From NCBI GenBank assembly GCA_903837495.1, contig CAILUT010000057.1:1-34844 (forward strand): a stretch of DNA of 34,844 nucleotides. The letters are read 5' to 3'. Position 1 is the first letter of the stretch. Every line of letters begins with the position of its first letter. Positions 6,780 to 16,343 of this stretch are shown here, in pieces. Source of the stretch: an uncultured Flavobacteriales bacterium (GTDB lineage Bacteria; Bacteroidota; Bacteroidia; CAIKAF01). Below the pieces are notes generated by a model. That model had not been told where the DNA came from. It saw nothing but the letters and a program-made list of their open reading frames with translations, and did no database searches. A program made the position numbers and the translations under genes.

Positions 6780-8639
6780 ATGAATCCAGCGTATCAATTA
6801 ATGCTAATATCTTGGGCCGCCGTGGCCGTCTGGGTAGCCGTAGTTATATTCATGAACCGAAAAGTACACCCAAGGGCCCTTTTCGCCTTGTTTATGGTCG
6901 AATTGTGGGAACGGTTTAGCTACTACGGCATGCGGGCCATATTGGTGCTCTACATGACCTCTGAACTTATCAAAGGCGGTTTCGCATTCGACGACGCTAC
7001 TTCGTACGGCATTTATGGTGCCTACGGTGCCTTGGTTTACCTGACCCCAATTTTAGGCGGGGTTTTTGCCGACCGCATCATGGGTTTCAGAAAAGCCATT
7101 ATCTGGGGTGCCCTGCTTATGGCCGCAGGCCAATTTACCCTGTTCGCCGACAATCAAACTACCTTTTTCATCGGTTTGGCCTTGCTGGTCATCGGCAACG
7201 GATTCTTTAAGCCCAACATCAGCAGCATGATTGGGAAATTCTACCCCGATGGAGACCCCCGCCGCGACGGTGCCTTTACCATTTTCTACATGGGCATCAA
7301 CATCGGTGCCTTTTTGACTCCCTTAACCTGCGGCGCCATTGGCGAAATTGAAGGATGGAAATACGGCTTTCTTACCGCCGGCGTAGGAATGATGCTCGGA
7401 TTCGGCATCTTTATGTGGGCCCAAGCCAAAGGTTGGTTTGAATCCTATGGCTACGAACCCCAGGAACAAAAACCTATGCTGCAAGGCCTACCCAACAAAT
7501 GGCTTCCTTACATCACTACCGCTGTTATGGTTCCATTGGCTTGGTTGCTTATCAAGCAAAACGATGTGGTGGATATTGGCCTTGCCGTCCTTGCCATCTT
7601 AATTCTGGGCTACCTCCTTTTTCAATCCACAAAATACGAGCAGGTTCAAAAACAACGCATTTGGGTTATTGTCATTTTATTGCTCTTTACCACCGTTTTC
7701 TGGACCTTCTTTGAATTGGCAGGATCGGCAATGAACCTGTTTACAGAACGGAACGTCAACCGCAGTTTCCTTGGAACAAATATCCCAACCACCTTTTTCC
7801 AATCGGTAAACCCCTTGTTTATTATGCTGTTTGCACCCCTGTTTTCTTGGCTCTGGATTACCATGGCAAAATCAGGCAAGGAGCCTTCTGCACCCTACAA
7901 ATTTGCGCTGGGACTGGTGCTTCTCGGTGCTGGATTCTTAGTTCTAACCCTTGGTAAAGGCTATGCCATTGCCGGTTTGGTTCCTGCCTTTTTCTTGATT
8001 TTGTTGTATTTGCTCCACACCCTTGGCGAACTAACCCTGTCGCCGGTTGGACTTTCCTTGGTAACCAAGCTAAGCCCCGCCACCATTGTGGCTTTCCTTA
8101 TGGGCATCTGGTTTTTGTCTTCTTCCATTGCCCACCAAGCGGGCAAACACATTGCGAAACTAACTACGGTAAGCGAAAAGAGCATTGTGCAAAGTGCTGA
8201 ATTCACCGAATCGCTCAATGACCCGGCGTACAAAGCGCTGTTCGCCGACCCCACCTTTATGGCGAGCTTAGATTCGCTGAGCATTGAAAAAGCGCTTTCC
8301 GGTCCTACCGCCCTCAGCAATCTTAACAACCAAGGTTCTGCTTATACTTACTACCGCGACAGCGCTGTGGTGGCCGATGGCGAAGCAACTTCCACCACGT
8401 ATTTCTTGGCGCGCCGCGACAGTTCAGCCGCAGCGCTCATTCCCGATGCAGGCTCCAGCAACCCCGAGGCTCGAATTCAAGAAAGCCCCACCGGTCAAAT
8501 TGTAAGCAACCTTCGGCAACAATCCCTCTCTATCGGGCTCGGCGTGTTCCAAACACTTGGCTTTGTGGCTATTGGATGCGGAGGCCTACTCTTCCTTCTG
8601 GGGCCCATGGTTTCGCGCTGGATGCACGGAATTAAGTAA
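6780..8639 (+). CDS. POT/PTR2-family proton-dependent oligopeptide transporter
   Basis: A 619-residue inner-membrane major-facilitator protein that should import di- and tripeptides with protons. Family signatures are clear: ELWERFSYYGMRAILVLYM near residue 42 (the ExxERFxYYG motif), GGVFADRIMGFRKAI near 92, and the PTR2 block FTIFYMGINIGAF near 176. About 12-14 hydrophobic segments are visible. Usual members are about 460-520 residues. The extra length is mostly a soluble insert at about residues 460-585, rich in Ser, Ala and Asp, between the second-last and last hydrophobic segments. The neighbouring convergent gene encodes a dipeptidyl peptidase, a plausible source of its substrates. A well-spaced promoter lies upstream. 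The specific peptide preference cannot be read. Confidence 0.93.
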   Translation: MNPAYQLMLISWAAVAVWVAVVIFMNRKVHPRALFALFMVELWERFSYYGMRAILVLYMTSELIKGGFAFDDATSYGIYGAYGALVYLTPILGGVFADRIMGFRKAIIWGALLMAAGQFTLFADNQTTFFIGLALLVIGNGFFKPNISSMIGKFYPDGDPRRDGAFTIFYMGINIGAFLTPLTCGAIGEIEGWKYGFLTAGVGMMLGFGIFMWAQAKGWFESYGYEPQEQKPMLQGLPNKWLPYITTAVMVPLAWLLIKQNDVVDIGLAVLAILILGYLLFQSTKYEQVQKQRIWVIVILLLFTTVFWTFFELAGSAMNLFTERNVNRSFLGTNIPTTFFQSVNPLFIMLFAPLFSWLWITMAKSGKEPSAPYKFALGLVLLGAGFLVLTLGKGYAIAGLVPAFFLILLYLLHTLGELTLSPVGLSLVTKLSPATIVAFLMGIWFLSSSIAHQAGKHIAKLTTVSEKSIVQSAEFTESLNDPAYKALFADPTFMASLDSLSIEKALSGPTALSNLNNQGSAYTYYRDSAVVADGEATSTTYFLARRDSSAAALIPDAGSSNPEARIQESPTGQIVSNLRQQSLSIGLGVFQTLGFVAIGCGGLLFLLGPMVSRWMHGIK

Positions 8640-8655
8640 TTTCTCTTTTCTTAGG

Positions 8656-8796
8656 GCGGGCAACGGGCTTTCTCAGGTAGTCCGCAGGGCAAGGACACTT
8701 GGCCAGCGGGCTGCCCGTGGCTCCCAAGGTCGCCCGGGCCGCCTCGCGGCCAAGAGCCCTTGCCCTTTGCGTGCTACCTTGTTCAATCCCGCCCGC
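8656..8796 (-). repeat. 141-bp hairpin element, copy A
   Basis: A GC-rich 141-bp element between the convergent POT and S9B genes, 28 bp past the S9B stop and in the same orientation as that gene. Read on the minus strand, its ends are GCGGGC and GCCCGC. Inner pairs are GGTAG/CTACC, GGGCAAGG/CCTTGCCC and CTTGGCC/GGCCAAG, with an apical GCCCG/CGGGC stem. The central core GCGACCTTGGGAGC (plus 8720-8733) lies at the midpoint. GGGATTGA and GAAAGCCCG near the ends are shared with the other copies. Its stem sequences differ almost completely from copies C and E but remain complementary. Confidence 0.85.
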
Positions 8797-8824
8797 AGGC
8801 GTCCTCGAAAAATGGGGCGTACAT

Positions 8825-10978
8825 TTACTCAGTTGGCTTTCCCCCAATCTGCTTCATCAAAAATCCCGTCATTTTACGGTACAGGTGGCTGCGCGTATAT
8901 CCCCCATATATTCCATGGTTTTTGTCGGGATAAATAAACTGCTCAAAATCTTTGTTCTCTTTAATTAAAGCAGAACTCAGCTCGGCCGCATTTTGCCAGT
9001 GCACGTTGTCGTCGCCGCTGCCGTGAATCAGCAAAAAACCTCCCTTTAAATCGGCCGCCAACGAAATGGGCGATTGGGCATCAAAACCCTTGGGATTGGT
9101 TTGCAAGGTTCCCATGTAGCGTTCTGTATAAATATTGTCGTAAAACTTCCAGTTGCTTACCGGGGCCACCGAAATGGCCGCAGCCACTTTCCCCTTTCCT
9201 TTCAGCAAACACAGCGCACTCATATATCCTCCATAGCTCCAACCAAAATATCCAATCCGGCTTGCATCTACCCAGGGTTGCTTGGCAAACCAATCTACCG
9301 CCGCTAGTTGGTCGGCGGTTTCAATTTCGCCCAACCGACCATAGGTTACATCTCTAAAGGCTTTGCCACGGCCACCGGTCCCTCGATTATCTACACAGGC
9401 CACCAAAATTCCTTGGCTGGCCAAATACTGAAACCAGCCATAATTGGGGCCCATCCATCCGTTCAACACCTCTTGGCTGCCTGGCCCACCGTACACATAC
9501 ATCAGCAATCCATATTGCTTGTTCGGTGAAAAATCCGAGGGCTTTATTACAAAGGCATTCAATACACTCCCATCTGAACCCGGCACCTGAATAAACTCGG
9601 GTTTACTTAGCCTCCGTTCCGAATACTCCGCCTCAAAGTCTGAATTGTCCACAAGGTTCTTGTGTTTTTTTCCCTTCACAGAATACAAATCTGACCTGTA
9701 GGGCTTGTGCGCTTCACTGTGGGTAAACACCACGTAATCTCCACACAGCTCGGCCGTTTGCTGTCCGGGGGTTTCTACAAACAAACGCCGTTGACCTTTG
9801 GCATCCAATGCATACACTTTGGGTTCAATCGCACTGAATTCGGTCGAGGTATAAAACAAGGTTTTTGTTCTGGCATGGTAGCCCAGCACTTCTTTCACCT
9901 CCCAGTTTCCGGAGGTAAGCTGAATGTGCTGCCCTGTTTCCGGATTTACTTTGTACAAGTGCTTAAAACCACTGCGCTCCGAAGGAATAATAAACTCTTT
10001 GCTGTCGGGCAACATCTGAATGGGATCTGGAATTTCCAAGTAGGTGTTGCTGGAATCTTCGTACACCAGTTTTAAGGTGGCATCGTTGGGATTTACCATG
10101 TACAGCCAAAGGTGGTTTTGCAGGCGGTTTAAGCCCATTAAATACAACTGCCCCTGATTGTTCCAAAGCAGCCGGGGAGCATACTCCAAATGCAAAGGCA
10201 AGGAAATGCGTTTGGGTTGCCCTTCAGGCATTTCGCAGAGCATAAGTTCAACCCTTGAATTGGGCTGCCCTACCTTGGGGTATTTAAAGCGAACGTCTTC
10301 CGGGTACAAATTGCCCTTAAACATGGGCATGTGGAATTCCGGAACATTGCGCTCGTCAAAACGCAACCAAGCCAACCAACGGCCATCGGCCGAAAAGTCA
10401 AAAGCCTTTACCAGGGTAAACTCTTCTTCGTACACCCAATCGCCTGAACCGTGAATTATGGCGTTCTTCTCTCCGTCGGTGGTGATGGCCCGTTCGGTGG
10501 CATCGCTTAAATTTTTCAGATACAGGTTGTTCTCAAATTGATACACCAGGTGGCGGTTGTCGGGCGAAAAACTGGGATGCGAAATGGGCTTGTTGTTTGC
10601 AATAGGCTGGGCACGTCCCTCGGCTAAATTTGCCCAGTAGTACTTTCCTTTGCTTGAATACCGGTAAATGGACTCAATATTGCTGCCCAACAATACCCGG
10701 TCTTCGTTTGGGCTTAACTCATACGATTCCGGAAGCAAAGCCTGGCTTCCAAACGAAAAACGAAAGGTATCTACAGCCGTCTCCTTTTCAAAATGATACT
10801 TGATGAGTGCCTCCTCCAGTTCCAGGTAATGTTTCCCGTCCTTTAGGGAATGAAAACCTTCCGCCGATCCAGGGAAAAAAAGCGGGGACTCCCACACCTC
10901 GCTCAAGGGAAAGGAGGTTTGGGCATTCAAACAAAAGGGCAATAGAAAGAGCGAAAAAATAAAATGGGGTGCTTTCAT
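8825..10978 (-). CDS. S9B dipeptidyl peptidase (DPP IV-like)
   Basis: A 717-residue exported serine peptidase that should release dipeptides from peptide N-termini in the periplasm. It has a signal peptide (MKAPHFIFSLFLLPFCLNAQ), an N-terminal beta-propeller region to about residue 450 (including WVYEEEFTLVKAFDFSADG, which carries the Glu-Glu pair typical of DPP IV substrate binding), and a C-terminal alpha/beta hydrolase domain. The catalytic triad is Ser581 (GWSYGGYMSA), Asp656 (HGSGDDNVHW) and His688 (DKNHGIYGG). Length and order match Bacteroidota DPP IV. A convergent POT transporter gene lies on the other side of repeat copy A, consistent with peptide use as nutrient. A TATCTTTA box ends four bases before the ATG. 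Confidence 0.94.
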   Translation of the reverse strand: MKAPHFIFSLFLLPFCLNAQTSFPLSEVWESPLFFPGSAEGFHSLKDGKHYLELEEALIKYHFEKETAVDTFRFSFGSQALLPESYELSPNEDRVLLGSNIESIYRYSSKGKYYWANLAEGRAQPIANNKPISHPSFSPDNRHLVYQFENNLYLKNLSDATERAITTDGEKNAIIHGSGDWVYEEEFTLVKAFDFSADGRWLAWLRFDERNVPEFHMPMFKGNLYPEDVRFKYPKVGQPNSRVELMLCEMPEGQPKRISLPLHLEYAPRLLWNNQGQLYLMGLNRLQNHLWLYMVNPNDATLKLVYEDSSNTYLEIPDPIQMLPDSKEFIIPSERSGFKHLYKVNPETGQHIQLTSGNWEVKEVLGYHARTKTLFYTSTEFSAIEPKVYALDAKGQRRLFVETPGQQTAELCGDYVVFTHSEAHKPYRSDLYSVKGKKHKNLVDNSDFEAEYSERRLSKPEFIQVPGSDGSVLNAFVIKPSDFSPNKQYGLLMYVYGGPGSQEVLNGWMGPNYGWFQYLASQGILVACVDNRGTGGRGKAFRDVTYGRLGEIETADQLAAVDWFAKQPWVDASRIGYFGWSYGGYMSALCLLKGKGKVAAAISVAPVSNWKFYDNIYTERYMGTLQTNPKGFDAQSPISLAADLKGGFLLIHGSGDDNVHWQNAAELSSALIKENKDFEQFIYPDKNHGIYGGYTRSHLYRKMTGFLMKQIGGKPTE

Positions 10979-10982
10979 GGGT

Positions 10983-10990
10983 TAAAGATA
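10983..10990 (-). promoter_or_regulatory. Putative -7 box (TATCTTTA) for the S9B gene
   Basis: TATCTTTA on the minus strand is one base from TAnnTTTG and ends four bases (ACCC) before ATG 10978. It predicts a transcript with essentially no leader. No convincing -33 TTG is seen. Confidence 0.4.
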
Positions 10991-11090
10991 AGGCTCATTT
11001 GTATTTTGTTCGCCATGGAATGCCCGTTGAATTCTATGGCTGAAAATTAAATCCACAACCTACTTCCATTTTAGCGCCCAGGCAGTAAAA

Positions 11091-11114
11091 CAAAAAAGGG
11101 GGCTTTTGGCCCCC
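11091..11114 (-). terminator. Rho-independent terminator of the subtilase gene
   Basis: On the minus strand, GGGGGC pairs with GCCCCC around a five-base CAAAA loop (plus 11098-11114), followed by six T residues (plus 11092-11097). It begins 34 bases after the subtilase stop codon. Confidence 0.85.
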
Positions 11115-11148
11115 AAAAATTAGAAATCCATTAAAAAAAACGGCCAAA

Positions 11149-13407
11149 TCAATGCTGAACAATTAACCGTTGAACTTGGGTACTCCCTTCCGTTTTAAGT
11201 AAAACCGAATACGGACCCGATGCCAAATCTTTGGTGGGTATAGAAAGATCAAATTCACCTGCAATGGTTGATATGACCTTTTGCCAAACCACCTGACCAA
11301 GCGGATTCACAATTTGTATGGAAATTTGGCTTGGGGTGTTTAATTCACAATGCAAATTGAATGAAACATGGGCCGGATTTGGATGCAATGAGAATGTGGG
11401 GGTTGAGGGCATCGAATTGAGCCCTGTTGTATTTATTTGAACTGTTTTGCTGATTGAATTGCTTCCGCAGTTGTTGTTGACCGTTAGAGTAACCGTATAG
11501 TTTCCAGATTGAGCATAGTTGTGAATCGGGTTGGCCTGGGTACTTGAATTTCCATCTCCAAAATTCCAAAAATACGTGCTGGCATTTGATGCCCCATTCA
11601 CAAACGAAACCGTATTTCCTACAACGCTGTACTGATAATTTGCCGTAGGATTTGGCGTAACGCTAAGGCTTAATGTGTTGGTGTAGTTGTAGCAACCGCC
11701 TAGGGATTGCACATATACATAATAATTCCCCGGATTGCTTGCAAAATACGTAGCCTGATTGGCATTAGGTATGGGAGAACCGTTCCAATACCACTGATAT
11801 ATGGCATTAAAAGAGGATTGTGTGCTCAACTGAACACTGCTGCCCTGGCATAGAGTTGTAGCTGAAGCCGATAAACTTGGCAACATTTGGTTGCAAGCCT
11901 CTAAAAATGCGCAAGGAGCACACACCATGCCTGTTCCATAAAGAACATCATAGCCTGGGTCTCCTAAGTCAATAACCTCAGATTGAAGGATGGACCGAGC
12001 CTGAGCGGCAGACAAAAATGGATTGGCATCAAAAATGGCGGCCGCCACACCCGTAACCAAAGGAGCCGCCATGGAGGTGCCTTGCTCGTAACCATAGGTA
12101 TTTGAAGGCAGAGTAGATAAGAGCCCCCAATTGGTATTCAAATCCCCTCCTGGAGCTGAAACACTAATCCAATTCCCATAATTTGAATACCAAGCATCCG
12201 TCAAACCACCGCTGGAAGTCTTCCCTATCGCACTTACGGCAACCACATTGGTGTATGCTGCTGGATACATGGGACTAGAAGTAATGTCATTCCCCGCAGC
12301 TGCAATAGGTAGCTTTCCATTGTTCCAGGCTGTGTTTAACGCAGCTTCTTGTGCCGCATTTGGAGCATAAGAGCCAAAGCTCATGTTAAAGGTTTTCATT
12401 TTGGGACTTAATGCAAACGCGTTTATCGCATTGATCGTTGCTGAATTAAGGAAAGCAAGGCCTCCTTGGGATAAGGTAAAACCATCGGTTACTTTTGCAA
12501 AGACAACCGTATCGTTGTTAACCCCTGATATGCCAATATTGTTGTTTATTTTGGCCGAAGACAAACCAGTTACGTGTGTCCCGTGTTTTCCTAAAGAATT
12601 ATCCGGAGATGGATTGTTATCCTGGTTGGCATAATCGTATCCATAGCAAACCACATCGACTAAATCAGGATGATTATAATCGATTGCGTCGTCAATAACG
12701 CCTAATCTTTGGTTCGTTGGTTGACTTAAATAGCAGTACAAACTTTCGGCATGGATTTCATAATGCCCCCAACATTGCCCCATTAAATTCCAGGCAGGAT
12801 CGTTTGGATAACAGGTGTTTGAAACTATTTTAGGAGAAGGTTCGGCAAATTCAATCAAGTCCATCGTTTTGCACTCTTTGATTGCGGCAAGCAAATCTCC
12901 TTTATTGGGGCTTGGAAAAGAATACTCAGCAAATTGCTGAAGAGCGGGGAACATGGACGAGTCTAAAATTTGGTTCAAACCCAATCTACCCAAAAAAGCA
13001 ACAACTTGGGGATGGTTCAGGGGAGTTGATGGCTTAAATTGAATCAACAACCTATCCATGTAAACGTGCTCCCAATAGCTTGGGTTGTTTTCGTTTTCAA
13101 GGGCATACCAACGCCCCAAACTGCTGCTGGGTTTTTGTTCGACATCAAACACTTGAACATTTTTTCCTTGACCCATCACATCCGATGCGGATGTACGGCT
13201 ATTAAACTTCAGCCCCTGACCAACCTTAATATCCGGAAAATGCAATAGGCCCGGAACCGTTGTGTAGGGAGGCAAAACACTTGGATGTTCTTGCACTTTT
13301 GACACCGTATTCGGCCCTTGCCTACTTGGCTTTAAGGCGGGTTCCCATTTTTGAGCACTTAGCCCAAATGCAATAAATAAAAGAGGAAAAACAAATTGGT
13401 AACGCAT
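11149..13407 (-). CDS. Secreted subtilisin-like serine protease (S8) with PKD domain and T9SS sorting domain
   Basis: A 752-residue surface or secreted protease. It has a signal peptide (MRYQFVFPLLFIAFGLSAQ), a propeptide-like region, and an S8 domain with triad Asp239 (GVIDDAIDYNHPDL), His275 (KHGTHVTGL) and Ser445 (GTSMAAPLVTG). A bracket-like segment (WYWNGSPIPNANQATYFASN, about residue 545) resembles an Ig-like repeat. A PKD domain follows at about 580-660 (YFWNFGDGNSSTQANPIHNY) and a type A T9SS domain at the C-terminus (FSLHPNPAHVSFNL, LGQVVWQK, SGPYSVLLKTEG). It should be exported by T9SS and cleaved from its sorting domain at the surface. A strong terminator lies 34 bases downstream. 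It probably supplies peptides to the nearby peptide-use genes, but that is inference. Confidence 0.93.
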   Translation of the reverse strand: MRYQFVFPLLFIAFGLSAQKWEPALKPSRQGPNTVSKVQEHPSVLPPYTTVPGLLHFPDIKVGQGLKFNSRTSASDVMGQGKNVQVFDVEQKPSSSLGRWYALENENNPSYWEHVYMDRLLIQFKPSTPLNHPQVVAFLGRLGLNQILDSSMFPALQQFAEYSFPSPNKGDLLAAIKECKTMDLIEFAEPSPKIVSNTCYPNDPAWNLMGQCWGHYEIHAESLYCYLSQPTNQRLGVIDDAIDYNHPDLVDVVCYGYDYANQDNNPSPDNSLGKHGTHVTGLSSAKINNNIGISGVNNDTVVFAKVTDGFTLSQGGLAFLNSATINAINAFALSPKMKTFNMSFGSYAPNAAQEAALNTAWNNGKLPIAAAGNDITSSPMYPAAYTNVVAVSAIGKTSSGGLTDAWYSNYGNWISVSAPGGDLNTNWGLLSTLPSNTYGYEQGTSMAAPLVTGVAAAIFDANPFLSAAQARSILQSEVIDLGDPGYDVLYGTGMVCAPCAFLEACNQMLPSLSASATTLCQGSSVQLSTQSSFNAIYQWYWNGSPIPNANQATYFASNPGNYYVYVQSLGGCYNYTNTLSLSVTPNPTANYQYSVVGNTVSFVNGASNASTYFWNFGDGNSSTQANPIHNYAQSGNYTVTLTVNNNCGSNSISKTVQINTTGLNSMPSTPTFSLHPNPAHVSFNLHCELNTPSQISIQIVNPLGQVVWQKVISTIAGEFDLSIPTKDLASGPYSVLLKTEGSTQVQRLIVQH

Positions 13408-13523
13408 GGTATTTTTTTATGCAAAAGTGTAACTATACCTTTTGCAAGATTTGATTTTCTTTTTAGCGCAGGCATTTCCCTTCCTTTGCCCATTCAATTC
13501 CATTTAAACGCCCTGCCGCAAAT

Positions 13524-13554
13524 AAAAAAAGGGCGAACATGATCATGTCCGCCC
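13524..13554 (-). terminator. Rho-independent terminator of the Calx-beta gene
   Basis: A near-perfect palindrome at 13531-13554 (GGGCGAACATGA then TCATGTCCGCCC) lies 25 bases past the stop. The one mismatch becomes a G-U pair when read on the minus strand. On that strand it is followed by seven T residues (plus 13524-13530). On the plus strand the following bases are TTCTTTT, so some two-way activity is possible. Confidence 0.85.
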
Positions 13555-13579
13555 TTCTTTTGTTGCCAAATCTCTAAAA

Positions 13580-16249
13580 TCAATACACCGAAAGGCGAAG
13601 GCTTTGCCCTTGTTTGTTCGCAATCAAATACAAACCGGGGCGCAGGGTGTTGGTTTCAATCTGCAAACCGGAACCGCAGAACAAGGCCCGTCCCGTTAAA
13701 TCGTACAAGGTCCAGTCGCCCATGGGCTGTGAAAGTTGAACTTGGGTTCCTTTCGCCGCAGGGTTGGGATACAAGCGCGGGGCAGTGCCAGCTTGGTTTT
13801 GAATGGATTGCATGGGGAATACCAAGGTGGTGTCGGCCGTTAAACCCAAATTGTCGCTGGCGCGCAGCACCATGCTTTCGGCTACATCGTAGCGAAGGTC
13901 GCTGCGGCTTACGCAGGCGTTTACCGAGGCAATGGGACCCAAACCGCTGAGGCTGCTAAGGGTTCCTGTGCCTTGGGCTTTGCTAAAGCTCACATTGCGT
14001 GGGTCTTTATCGGCGTTTCCGTGTACATCTTCTGCGCAAACGGTGGCAGAGAAATCGGTGTTGATGGCCAATGGCTGACCAATGTTGCTAAATACCAGTT
14101 GGGTAGCCACAACATCGATGAGGTTGGCTGCGGGATCTGAACTGCCGCTGCTTGCTCCTGCCCACTGAGAAGAAGAACACAAGTTGCCCAGCAGCATGTT
14201 GTTGGTATTGAAAGAAATGTAAATTTGAGACTGGTCTAGAATTTGACCGTTGCTTAGCAGCGAAACCCGAAGCGACAAGGCCAAGGAATCGTCGTCGTTT
14301 GCGGCAACGTTTAACAAATCAAACACCAAGGAATCAGAGGAAACAACCCCATCGGCCAGTTTGGTGTTGCCAGAGAACAGGGCGGCGGCGGCAAAAACCA
14401 AATCAAAATCCCCTGCGGTATGTCCGTTTCCTTTTGAAAAGCCAGCCTTTAGCAGTTGGGTTGGCAGGTTGTCGAAATCGCCGTTGATTCCCCCGTCGCG
14501 CAGGTGAAACTCCATTATCTGGGCTCCATCGGTTGAGGTGGTTATGGAACCGGTGCTTAGAGAAGAAATGCTGTTTGTTCCAGAACTGGACAATAAAACC
14601 AGGTCGGTGGCGGTGGCAGGCAAACAGCCCACTACCAATGGTTCAACCGACATATTGTCAATGCCCAAGGCGTCGTCGCTGCCGGCTACGTTGAGGTCGC
14701 GCCAACGAATCCAAACGGTTTGACCGGGTTGGATAATTCCTAAGTTGGCTGCCGTGTCCGACACCAAAGTGAAGTTGGGGGCTTGGTTGCCATCCAAAGC
14801 CACGGCCACAGTATCCACATAGGGCGAACCAAAATTCAATGCAGGGAAGGAGGTCCAGGTTCCGGTATGCAGAGAGTCTGCATTGGTGCTAACCTGGAAG
14901 AAAAGGGTGTCGCCAAGTCCGTTGCCGCCGCAACGCCATTGCTCGCCGGTATAGCTCACTTTCAAGGCATTGATGGGTTGGCCGGTGTTGTTTTGAAAAC
15001 GAGCCCCTACATAAATGGTAGATACACTGCCGGTGGTTAAACCGCCAAGGCTGCGCTCTGTGATGCCTGTGGCTCCAAAACTGTACGTGTTTCCGCTAAA
15101 AGAGCTGCCGTTTTGGGCTCCGTATAGGTTGTCGGCGGCGCTTCCCAATTCATGAATATAAATGCCTCGTGGAAAGCGGCTGTTCGCATTTCCGGCGTTG
15201 CTTAAGGAGTCAAAATGTTCAATACCAAAAGGTTGATTCAAGGCGTTCAGGTGAATTTGAAAATCATTGTCAACCACAATCAGGGTGTCAGAGGTAGGGC
15301 TTCCTAGAGCCAAACCTGGAGAAAGGGTTGCAATGCCCACTACCATGGTTTCTGTTCCTTCGTTGAAATCGTCGTCGGAAATAGTCAGAACCGTTGAACC
15401 GGAAGTTTGCCCTGCCGCTATGGTGATGCTGGGCACCCAGCTTGCGTCTCCAGCCGTTACTCCAGCGCCCGACAAATTCAGGCCTATGGTTTCAGGGTTG
15501 CTAACTGGGTTGGCGGTGGTGGCGGTGATGGTAACTTGGGTTTGGGCACTTTCAAAAGCGGTATCGACCGACAAAGAAATTCCTACGGGTTCGCCGGCAT
15601 TGATAATACCAGAGGCTTGGAAGTTATCGATGGCAAACGAAGGCCGCGAACCGCTGCCGCTGGAGTCTTTAGAAATAAAGCGGAGTTGAACAAATGCCTG
15701 GTTGTTGCAAACAGGCGGTAGCACCACGGTTCTATTTTGGATATTTACACCCGCGTTACCCGTGGTTTGTGGGGTTAGGTTGTTGTGGTATTGGCTTCCG
15801 GGAATATCGGTAAAGTTGCCTGCATTCCCAATCCGGTATTGCAAACCTAAAACGTTGATGCGTTGGTTCGGGTCACGAATGGTCATGGCATCGTAGCTGA
15901 TGGTAATGTTGGCCAAGCCAGAGGTAACCAAGGCCGTAGCCAGGCCGTTGTTGCTGCTGCCGCTGTTTAAGAAACCTATTTTTTGTGAAAAATCATACAC
16001 GTTGTTCCCTGTACTTGCGGCGTTGCCCACGGTTAAAACGCGGTCGCCAGTAGGCGCTGCGGTTTGAAACGCTCCAGGTAGTACAGCCTGTGCCCAACCC
16101 ATCCAGCCTACAGGATAGGTAGGAGCCACCGTGTTATCAAAGTTCTCGGAATACGGCAACAATTGAGGGGTGGGATCGGTCTGCGCCTTCAAGGCACCGA
16201 AGAGGGAAAGGCAGAAAAAAGCAAGAGAAAGGGCAGAAAAATGTTTCAT
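13580..16249 (-). CDS. Large secreted protein with Calx-beta-like domain and T9SS sorting domain
   Basis: An 889-residue exported protein with signal peptide MKHFSALSLAFFCLSLFGALKAQ. Residues about 30-215 form a jelly-roll-like module (PYSENFDNTVAPTYPVGWMG at its start). A Calx-beta-like domain follows at about 220-330 (ISLSVDTAFESAQTQVTITA, TISDDDFNEGTETMVVGI). A second jelly-roll-like module (FGIEHFDSLSNAGNANSRFP) covers about 335-545. The C-terminus is a T9SS sorting domain (RLYPNPAAKGTQVQLSQP, LTGRALFCGSG, LRPGLYLIANKQG). No catalytic motif is visible. In Bacteroidota such architectures are surface adhesin-like or matrix proteins, sometimes fused to nucleases, but no nuclease domain is present here. 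A TATTTTTG -7 box at 16267-16274 would give a leader of about 14 bases. A strong terminator follows. Confidence 0.85.
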   Translation of the reverse strand: MKHFSALSLAFFCLSLFGALKAQTDPTPQLLPYSENFDNTVAPTYPVGWMGWAQAVLPGAFQTAAPTGDRVLTVGNAASTGNNVYDFSQKIGFLNSGSSNNGLATALVTSGLANITISYDAMTIRDPNQRINVLGLQYRIGNAGNFTDIPGSQYHNNLTPQTTGNAGVNIQNRTVVLPPVCNNQAFVQLRFISKDSSGSGSRPSFAIDNFQASGIINAGEPVGISLSVDTAFESAQTQVTITATTANPVSNPETIGLNLSGAGVTAGDASWVPSITIAAGQTSGSTVLTISDDDFNEGTETMVVGIATLSPGLALGSPTSDTLIVVDNDFQIHLNALNQPFGIEHFDSLSNAGNANSRFPRGIYIHELGSAADNLYGAQNGSSFSGNTYSFGATGITERSLGGLTTGSVSTIYVGARFQNNTGQPINALKVSYTGEQWRCGGNGLGDTLFFQVSTNADSLHTGTWTSFPALNFGSPYVDTVAVALDGNQAPNFTLVSDTAANLGIIQPGQTVWIRWRDLNVAGSDDALGIDNMSVEPLVVGCLPATATDLVLLSSSGTNSISSLSTGSITTSTDGAQIMEFHLRDGGINGDFDNLPTQLLKAGFSKGNGHTAGDFDLVFAAAALFSGNTKLADGVVSSDSLVFDLLNVAANDDDSLALSLRVSLLSNGQILDQSQIYISFNTNNMLLGNLCSSSQWAGASSGSSDPAANLIDVVATQLVFSNIGQPLAINTDFSATVCAEDVHGNADKDPRNVSFSKAQGTGTLSSLSGLGPIASVNACVSRSDLRYDVAESMVLRASDNLGLTADTTLVFPMQSIQNQAGTAPRLYPNPAAKGTQVQLSQPMGDWTLYDLTGRALFCGSGLQIETNTLRPGLYLIANKQGQSLRLSVY

Positions 16250-16266
16250 TTAAAAGGTATTTGGCT

Positions 16267-16274
16267 CAAAAATA
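16267..16274 (-). promoter_or_regulatory. Putative -7 box (TATTTTTG) for the Calx-beta gene
   Basis: TATTTTTG on the minus strand, a full TAnnTTTG match, has TTC (one base from TTG) exactly 19 bases upstream. It ends 17 bases before ATG 16249. It is followed by AGCC, as at the hddA box. Confidence 0.45.
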
Positions 16275-16343
16275 AGAATTTCAATCCGAAGGGGAATGTT
16301 AAGAAATGGTAAGCAAATGGGTAAGGCATGTGGGCATTGGGAA

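Noticed and set aside
8557-8968. Plus-strand frames downstream of the POT transporter that read through copy A.
   Set aside because: They overlap the end of a well-supported gene and consist largely of the GC-rich element read in frame. No domain is visible.
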